In this document: piece by piece, positions 57,357-64,000 of the stretch
Position numbering within the stretch: the first letter of the stretch is position 1
Layout of the letters: each line of letters starts with the position of its first letter
Source: Artemisia argyi
Lineage: Eukaryota > Streptophyta > Magnoliopsida > Asterales > Asteraceae
Length of the DNA stretch: 64,000 bases
Direction of reading: 5' to 3'
NCBI GenBank assembly: GCA_030686995.1
Contig: CM060698.1
Span: 139,578,606 to 139,642,605 of the forward strand
Position numbers and translations under genes: made by a program
The notes under the pieces: model-generated
Told to the model about the DNA's origin: nothing
What the model saw: the letters and a program-made list of their open reading frames with translations, nothing else
The model's database searches: none

Positions 57357-59189
57357 ATGGGAGACAAACCAGGAAGTGATGTTACTCTCTCAGAAGCAGG
57401 CTCTCTCACTCAACAACTACAACAGGTTGCCTTCTCTAACAGCAATGCCAAGCTTCCTTTTCTCAGGAAGGATGAGTATGAGATCTGGGCCATGAAGATG
57501 CAAAACTGGATTGCAAGTGTTGACTATAACCTCTGGAATGTTATACTTAATGGCTGTCGTCCTAAAAAGCAAACTGTAGATGCTGATGGCAAAATTAAGA
57601 TTATGGAACCTATTTCTGCTGAAGAAATTTTTGCTATACAAAGGGAGAATAAAGCAAGAACCATATTGCTGCAAGCAATCCCTGATGACCACATGGGAGA
57701 TTTTCATTCCATGACTGATCCAAGAGAAATCTGGTGGGCTATAAAAGCTAGATTTGGGGGGAATGATGAATCAAAAAGGATGAGAAAGAGTATGTTGAAA
57801 CAAGAATTCCAAGAATTCAGAATAACTGAAGAAGAAGGTCTCCACAAAGGCTATGACAGGTTTCAGAAGATACTGAGTCAGTTGAATCAGCTTCTAGCCA
57901 GACCTGAAAATGAGGAGGTGAATTCCAGGTTTCTAAGAGCCTTACCTCCCTCATGGTCTCAGGTTAGTATATCATTGAAAACCAAAGGTGGCCTGGACTA
58001 CCTCAGTTTTGATGACTTGTACAACAAACTCAGAGCTTTAGAAGGCGACATAAAGGGATTCTATCCATATGCAGCAACTCCTTCACAATCTGCATTTGTC
58101 AGCTCTAACTCAAACTACATGCCACATACCTATACAAGTCTATCCCCAGTACCACAGGTTTACTCAAGTCCATCCACTCCAAGTCAAAGTCTTCCTATTA
58201 CCACATTGTCTTTTTCAAATGCTAATCCAATAACTCATCCAAAGATTAGTAATGTGATGGAAGATGTACTTCATTCATTTGTTGCTGAAGTTGATAAACA
58301 ACAACAAATAGCTTATGAAGATTTTGAGCAGATTGATGAACTTGCTTTAGAAGAGTTGGACTTAAAGTGGCAAATGGCTATGCTCTCCCTCAAGGTCAGA
58401 ATATTTGAGTAAAAGGTTGGTAAAAAGCTCAATGTTGATGGTAGAGATGTAGCTCGGTTTGACAGGAGGAAAGTGAAGTGCTATGCTTGTGGAGAAATTG
58501 GCCATTTTGCAAGAGAGTGCACAACCAAGAAGGGTGAAGCTAATACCAGATACTCAGCATAAAAGAAGAAAGAGGTGGAGGCTGGTGAATCAAAAGCCTT
58601 GATAACTGCTATAGATGCTGGTGTTGACTTGAATGAGCATGAAGATGCAACAAGCAGCCCTCCTCAAATCTCCTGCATGGCTAGTTGTGATGATGACTTC
58701 GGCCTCATGGGCATCTCTCCTCAGGTATCTACTTGTGTTTGTGATTGTGATTCTAAATATAAAACTCTAAAAGAAGCTTATGATGAGATGAAACCAAAAT
58801 ATAATGAGTGTTTTATTGAAGCTGCTACTTACAAAGAAGCTTTTAAAACCTTAGAACAACAGAAGATGTAGTTTCAGTAAAATCAATTGGCTTATGAGGA
58901 AAAGATTAGAGTTTTAAGTAGATATTTAGAAAATACTAGCAATGAATTAAAGTTTTCTGAAAAAGAAAAAGCTAGAATTGAGTCTGAGAAAGGTGTTTTG
59001 CAAGAGAAATTGGATAAAGAAGTAGCTAGGCATAAAGAGTGGCTAGTTTCAGGTGATAAATTATCTAGGTTACTCTACAGTAGTAAGTCTGTAACATCTG
59101 AGATAGGTCTAGGATTTAAGAAATATGTTGGTCCAGAAGCAAATCACTATTTAGATAAAAAAAAAATCATAATTATTCTGTCCCTATAA
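57357..59189 (+). pseudogene. gag: Gag of element G (Ty1/copia), with several stops
   Basis: The ORF 57357-58412 (351 aa) carries the copia Gag domain: KDEYEIWAMKMQNWIASVDY, NLWNVILNGC, IWWAIKARFGGNDESKRMRK, RFLRALPPSWSQVSI, YNKLRALEGDIKG. After TAA at 58410 the same frame continues through a zinc knuckle CYACGEIGHFAREC, with further stops near 58561, 58869 and 58878, and then a coiled-coil-like stretch (YEEKIRVLSRYLENTSNELK, EKEKARIESEKGVLQEKLDK). The frame is lost in an A-run at 59158-59166. The layout matches SIRE-type elements of the composite family. Confidence 0.85.
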
Positions 59190-59209
59190 ACTATCTAAAG
59201 GAAGGTGAG

Positions 59210-60247
59210 ATGCATGTTGTACCAGGACTTATCAGAGGTGTATTTATGCCTACCACCAAAACTTCTGACTTTGATGGTTCACACCATCTGTTTGGCAAAA
59301 AGTCTAATGACTTGCCAAACAAGTCTGAAGACTCTCCAACCATAGGAACCCCTAAGCCTATATCCCATAAGTTGGACTTACCAGAATCAAAGGAAAACAC
59401 TGGCATTAGGATCAATGACTCCCCTGACTCTAGAAGTATATCTAGTTATGATTCTAACACTAATGTCTCTTGTTCTTCCAGGGACAAGGCCTCAGAGACC
59501 TCTAGTTATGCCAGCTGTGATTCCAAGACCAAGTCAGACTCACCCAAGTCCTCAATAAAGCTTTATGACAAGTCATCATACAATTTTGTGGACTCTGAAG
59601 TTGCTGCTGATGAAGTTCCTTCTAAGACAGCCTCATCTGAAGACTTGTTATTTACTTCTTTTGAAAACAATTCCTTTCAGTATTTGCAAAACAATTCTAT
59701 TTCTGGTGTTTTTTTGAATAATTCTGTGTTTAATAAGACATCTTTTGGATTTAATAAATCTTCTAAGAAGAAGAAGTATTTTGTTTGTGGTAGCAAATTG
59801 CATTTGATTAAGGATTGTGATTTTCATGATAAGAGGATGGGTGTTTCTGTTGTTAATAATAGACCTAGACAAAAGTGGACTAACACTTGTACCAAACCCT
59901 CATTAGTTCCACAGGTAAATTACAATGTCAGCAGAATGCATTCCATTCCTGCTGATTGGTCTGTTCCTTCTGATAGGTCTATTTCTGCTAGTAGATATAT
60001 GAATACCAATAGAAATAGATATGGATCAAGACCATTTTATGGATTTAATCATTGGTATGGATATAATGACCCAATGTTTTTGGGAAGGGCTAATTGGGAT
60101 TCTGCTGAAAAGTCCTCAGCAGATTGTTCTTGGACATATAAAAGCCCATATAACTACAGGGATTCCAAGAACAATTGTGGATCTAACTCATCTTCTTGGG
60201 TACATCATAATGATCCACAGGGCAGGCTCAAGTCTTTCATGACTTAA
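59210..60247 (+). CDS. Gag-Pol linker region of element G
   Basis: 345 aa, Ser/Asn/Asp-rich, with KKKKYFVCGSKLHLIKDCDF, a degenerate knuckle-like C..C..H..C pattern, and Trp/Tyr-rich repeats near its end (FYGFNHWYGYNDPMF). It begins in the frame entered after the A-run. It stops at 60245 in a stop-rich stretch just before the protease. Confidence 0.7.
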   Translation: MHVVPGLIRGVFMPTTKTSDFDGSHHLFGKKSNDLPNKSEDSPTIGTPKPISHKLDLPESKENTGIRINDSPDSRSISSYDSNTNVSCSSRDKASETSSYASCDSKTKSDSPKSSIKLYDKSSYNFVDSEVAADEVPSKTASSEDLLFTSFENNSFQYLQNNSISGVFLNNSVFNKTSFGFNKSSKKKKYFVCGSKLHLIKDCDFHDKRMGVSVVNNRPRQKWTNTCTKPSLVPQVNYNVSRMHSIPADWSVPSDRSISASRYMNTNRNRYGSRPFYGFNHWYGYNDPMFLGRANWDSAEKSSADCSWTYKSPYNYRDSKNNCGSNSSSWVHHNDPQGRLKSFMT

Positions 60248-60295
60248 GTCTCTTAACATATTAATGTTGTTGTATATTAACTTTTTTTGTTGTAG

Positions 60296-61587
60296 GAACA
60301 TCCTCTTCTTAATAAAGACTTAGGTATTGTTGATAGTGGTTGTTCAAGAAACATGTCTGGGAATCAGGAGAAGCTACATGACTTTGTGCCTATTAATGGA
60401 GGTATAGTGAGGTTTGGAAGTGGAATAGGAAGGATCACTGGCAAAGGAACCATTAGAACTCCAAAGGTGGATTTTGAGAATGTCTACTATGTGAAGGAGC
60501 TTCAAGGATTCAATTTGTTCTCAGTTTCACAAATTTGTGAAAAAAGCTTCCTGTACTTTTCACTGAAGAGGGTTATCTCATTCTTTCACCTGAGTTCAAA
60601 ATACCTGATGACAATCATGTATTGCTAAAGGCTCCAAGAAATCATAATCTTTATACATTTAACTTGAATGATGTCAAGCCAGAAGGTGATCTAACATGTT
60701 TGGTGGCTAAAGCATCCTTGGATGAATCTACAAAATGGCATAGAAGGATGGTACATGTTAATTTCAAAGTTATCAACAAACTTGCTAAAGATGGACTTGT
60801 TCATGGACTTCCTTCCAAGATCTTCACCAATGAGCATAATTGTGTTGCCTGTAACAAGCGTAAGCAACACAAAGCTTCCTATAAGGCCATTACTGTTGTG
60901 AGCACAATCTCAGAACCATTGCAGCTACTTCATATGGATCTTTTTGGTCCAACATCCATCAGGAGTATTGATCATAAGTACTTCTGTTTGGTAATCACTG
61001 ATGCTTTCAGTAGATTCAGTTGGACATTCTTTTTGGTGACTAAAGATCAAACCTTTCAGGCACTTAAAGAATTTATGGCTCTCATTGAAAATCAACTTAA
61101 CAAGAAGATTAAGGGTATTAGGTGTGACAATGGGACAGAGTTCAAAAATGCTAATGTCATTGAACTTTGTGGTTTAAAGGGTATTAAGAGAGGCTATAGC
61201 ACTCCTAGGACTCCACAACAGAATGGGGTTGCAGAAAGGAAGAACAGAACCCTTATAGAGGCTGCAAGATCTATGCTTGCTGACTCTAAACTTCCCACCA
61301 TGTTTTGGACTGAAGCAGTTGGCACTGCTTGTTATGTATTGAATAGGGTGTTGATTACTAGACCTCATAATAAGACACCCTATGAGCTATTGACAGGGAA
61401 GAAACCTACCATTGAACACTTGAAACCTTTTGGTTGTCAGGTGACCATTCTAAACACAAGTGATCACTTAGGCAAATTTGAAGCAAAAGCTGCTGAAGGG
61501 TATATTGTTGGTTACTCAGCTCATAGCAAGGCTTACAGGGTATATAACTTGGCTGCAAAGAAGATAGAAGAGACTCTTAACATATAA
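60296..61587 (+). pseudogene. pol: Protease and integrase of element G
   Basis: The protease active site is IVDSGCSRNMSGN (Asp-Ser-Gly) near 60330, followed by GIGRITGKGTIRTPKVDFEN and VYYVKELQGFNLFSVSQICE. A one-base loss near 60547 shifts the frame to 60622-61587. Integrase has the zinc region (WHRRMVHVNFKVINKLAKDG, CVACNKRKQHK), the catalytic Asp in LLHMDLFGP, the second in IRCDNGTEFKN, and Glu in VAERKNRTLIEAARSML. A TAA (61585-61587) interrupts it before YFDLDYLTDYLGY. Protease-integrase-RT order proves Ty1/copia. Confidence 0.88.
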
Positions 61588-61590
61588 TTT

Positions 61591-62611
61591 TTGGAGGAGA
61601 ATGAAAATGTTCAGGGAAAAGGTCATGAATGGTATTTTGACCTTGATTACTTAACAGATTATTTGGGGTATGCTAGACACAAAACTAACCCCTCTACAGG
61701 TATACAAGTGTCATCTTCTAACAGTGCAGGTACCCTACAGGATGATTCAGACAGTGATTCAGAATGTGATGAACCCACTATTGTTGTAACTACTCTACCA
61801 ATTCAAATAGAAGATCCTCCTAACAAAGAAGCCTCTGATGCCAAATCTGCTGATGATGTGGAAAACTCAACCTATGCAGAAGATCTTGCTAGACTCAAAA
61901 GGCAAGAACATGCAGCTGCTGAGGAAGCTAAAAGACTTGGTCTTGAATTTGCTCAAGACACTGAAGCACTCTTAAAACAAGCTGCTGTTAAAGAGAGCAG
62001 AAAAACTAGTTCTGCTGATACATCTGCTGATGCAGCTGCTGATTCTGCTGATGGAGATTCTGCTGAAGGCATTTCTGCTGCAGTTCCTGTTTCCACTGAA
62101 ACATCCACAAGCTTGGATGAACCTTATGGCAGGTTTCCAATTCCCTCAGATCTTGTTAATGTTGAGCAAGGTGATGGCATTTTTCAATCAGCTTCTTATG
62201 ATGAAGACTTTGCTCCTACACTAACCAATCTTGATACCTCCATTGATGTTAATCCTGTTGCAAATAAAAGGATCAACACCATTCATCCACAAGATAATAT
62301 ACTTGGTGATCCAAATGCTATGGTTCTCATCAGGAGTGCCATTAAGAATACCAAGTTTAGGCAATGTGCATTTCTAACTTATGTATCCACTCAGAAGAGA
62401 GACAATCACACAGATCAGAATCATTGTTTGTTTGCTTGTTTCTTGTCACAAGTTGAACCAACAAGCATTAAACAGGCTTTGAGTGAACCTAGTTGGGTTG
62501 AAGCTATGCAGGAAGAGATGCAACAATTCAAGAGTCAAGATGTGTGGGTACTTGTTGATCTTCCTGCAGGGAAAATTGCAATTGGGACCAAGTGTATCTT
62601 AAAATGCAATT
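61591..62611 (+). pseudogene. Integrase-RT linker and start of RT of element G
   Basis: In frame with integrase after the TAA. It has a low-complexity Ser/Ala/Asp stretch (about 62000-62085, built on TCTGCTGAT units), then the typical pre-RT region (INTIHPQDNILGDPNA, FLSQVEPTSIKQALSEPSWV, AMQEEMQQFKSQDVWVLVDL). It breaks near 62605, where part of the usual segment before [12 protein letters not shown] is lost. Confidence 0.8.
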
Positions 62612-63960
62612 GTGGTGAGAAATAAAGCAAGATTGGTGGCTCAAGGTTTCAGACAAGAAGAAGGGATTGACTACACTGAGGTCTTTGCACCAGTTGCTAG
62701 GGTTGAGGCAATTAGATTATTTTTAGCCTTTGCCTCATATATGGGGTTTAAGGTATATCAGATGGATGTCAAGAGTGCCTTCCTCTATGGCAAAATTGAA
62801 GAGGAGGTATATGTTACTCAACCACAGGGCTTTGAAGACCCCCATCATCCTAAGAAGGTGTACAAAGTTGTCAAGGCACTTTATGGACTTCACCAAGCAC
62901 CAAGAGCATGGTATGCTAGATTGTCTACATTTCTTTTGGAGCATGGCTACAGAAGAGGAGCTATTGACAAGACCCTCTTTATTAAGAAAAACTCCAGGGA
63001 CATCATTCTAGTACAGGTCTATGTGGATGAAATTATTTTTGGATCCACAAAGGAAGCATGGTGCAGGGAATTTGAAGAATTGATGAAAGGTGAATTTCAG
63101 ATGAGTGCAATGGGGGAGTTAACCTTTTCTTAGGGCTACAAGTCAAACAACAACCTGAAGGGATTTTTATCCATCAGGAGAAGTATGTTAAAGACATTTT
63201 GAAAAAGTTTGACTTTGAACTTCTGAGGACTGCTACTACTCCATATGAACCACCCAAGCTTAAAAATCCAAATGAACAAGATGAGGCTATGAATGTTCAT
63301 CTCTATAGATCTATGATTGGATCACTCATGTATCTCACAGCTTCTAGGCCTGACATTACCTTTGCTGTCAGTGCTTGCTCAAGACATCAAGTCACTCCAT
63401 TGACTTCCCACCTAAATGCAGTGAAGAAGATTTTCAAGTACATCAAAGGCCAACCCAAGCTAGGCCTCTGGTACCCAAGGGAATCACCATTTGTGTTGGA
63501 GGCTTACAGTGATAGTGACTATGCAGGAGCTAATTTGGATAGGAAATCCACAACAGGAGGTTGTCAACTTCTTGGTAGAAGACTCATCTCTTGGCAGTGC
63601 AAGAAACAAACCATAGTGGCTACTTCTACTACTGAAGTAGAATATGTTGCTGCTGCCAATTGTTGTGGTCAGGTACTTTGGATTCAGAATCAAATATTGG
63701 ATTATGGGTTTAACTTTATGAACACTAAAATCTACATTGATAATCAAAGTACTATTTCTATTGTTAAAAATCCTGTTTTTCATCAGAGAACTAAACATAT
63801 AGAAATTAGGCACCATTTTATAAGAGATGCAAATGAGAAGCATCTAATTCAAATGCTTAAAATTCATACTGATGATAATGTGGCTGATTTATTAACAAAA
63901 GCTTTTGATGGACCTAGGTTTAATCACCTAGTTGTCACCATTGGAATGGTTAACCCTTGA
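62612..63960 (+). pseudogene. Reverse transcriptase and RNase H of element G
   Basis: 62612-63133 holds RT motifs [77 protein letters not shown]. The catalytic YVDD is YVDE (63020-63031), which removes an essential Asp. One T is missing near 63130 (GELTFS then stop). The next frame continues to 63960 with RNase H: YSDSDYAGANLDRKSTTGGC, TSTTEVEYVAAANCCGQVLW, YIDNQSTISIVKNPV and DNVADLLTKAFD. The TGA at 63958 is the natural end of pol. Confidence 0.88.
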
Positions 63961-64000
63961 ATGCTATATTTAAGGGGAGGCATATGCCTCAAGGGAGGAT
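63961..64000 (+). other. Start of the post-pol region of element G
   Basis: Contains the purine-rich TTAAGGGGAGG and CAAGGGAGGAT. Whether the 3' LTR or an env-like ORF follows lies outside the window. Confidence 0.5.

Overview
The window is plant nuclear DNA made almost entirely of transposable elements, with no intact host gene. The Tekay, Athila and SIRE-type retroelement proteins resemble those I know from composite-family (Asteraceae) genomes, so an Asteraceae plant is my best guess. That is recognition from memory, not a search.

Layout. (1) Positions 1-4118: the 3' end of an Athila-like Ty3/gypsy element, a polypurine tract followed by a 3' LTR of about 4.07 kb. (2) 4119-4404: one terminus of a CACTA-like DNA transposon with palindromic subterminal repeats. 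(3) 4574-55090: a probable Helitron on the minus strand, about 6.2 kb once its insertions are removed. It carries fragments of two unrelated host genes, a RAE1 WD40 exon and the C-terminus of an ER HSP70 (HSP70-17/GRP170 type, ending HDEL). (4) 55096 to about 55500: a copia-type LTR with primer site. (5) About 56500-64000: a decayed SIRE-type Ty1/copia element running off the right edge.

The Helitron is split by a nest of LTR elements whose target-site duplications (TSDs) all match. Element B (5504-49845, minus, Tekay chromovirus, TSD ATATC) sits in the Helitron. Element A (5952-13682, plus, non-autonomous, TSD GATAC) sits in B's 3' LTR. Element C (26553-49722, plus, Athila, TSD ATAAT) sits in B's 5' LTR. 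Element D (32921-40516, minus, same LTR family as A, TSD AGCTT) sits in the protease domain of C. The order of events is therefore Helitron, then B, then A and C independently, then D.

How the parts relate. B and C encode nearly complete enzyme sets (B: Gag, protease, RT, RNase H, integrase, chromodomain; C: Gag, protease, RT, RNase H, integrase), but each carries stops or frameshifts. A and D have Gag and protease-like modules but no RT, and would need a partner in trans. They share LTRs and the Gag N-terminus but differ downstream, so they are module mosaics.

Most interesting signals: the U5 of A and D is complementary to the 5' half of tRNA-Asp, the same tRNA whose 3' end matches their primer site; their U3 carries an array of TGACGGCGTCA palindromes just upstream of the TATA box; and two stem-loops in Athila LTRs keep pairing despite sequence change and are followed by a GTAAGT donor-like site.
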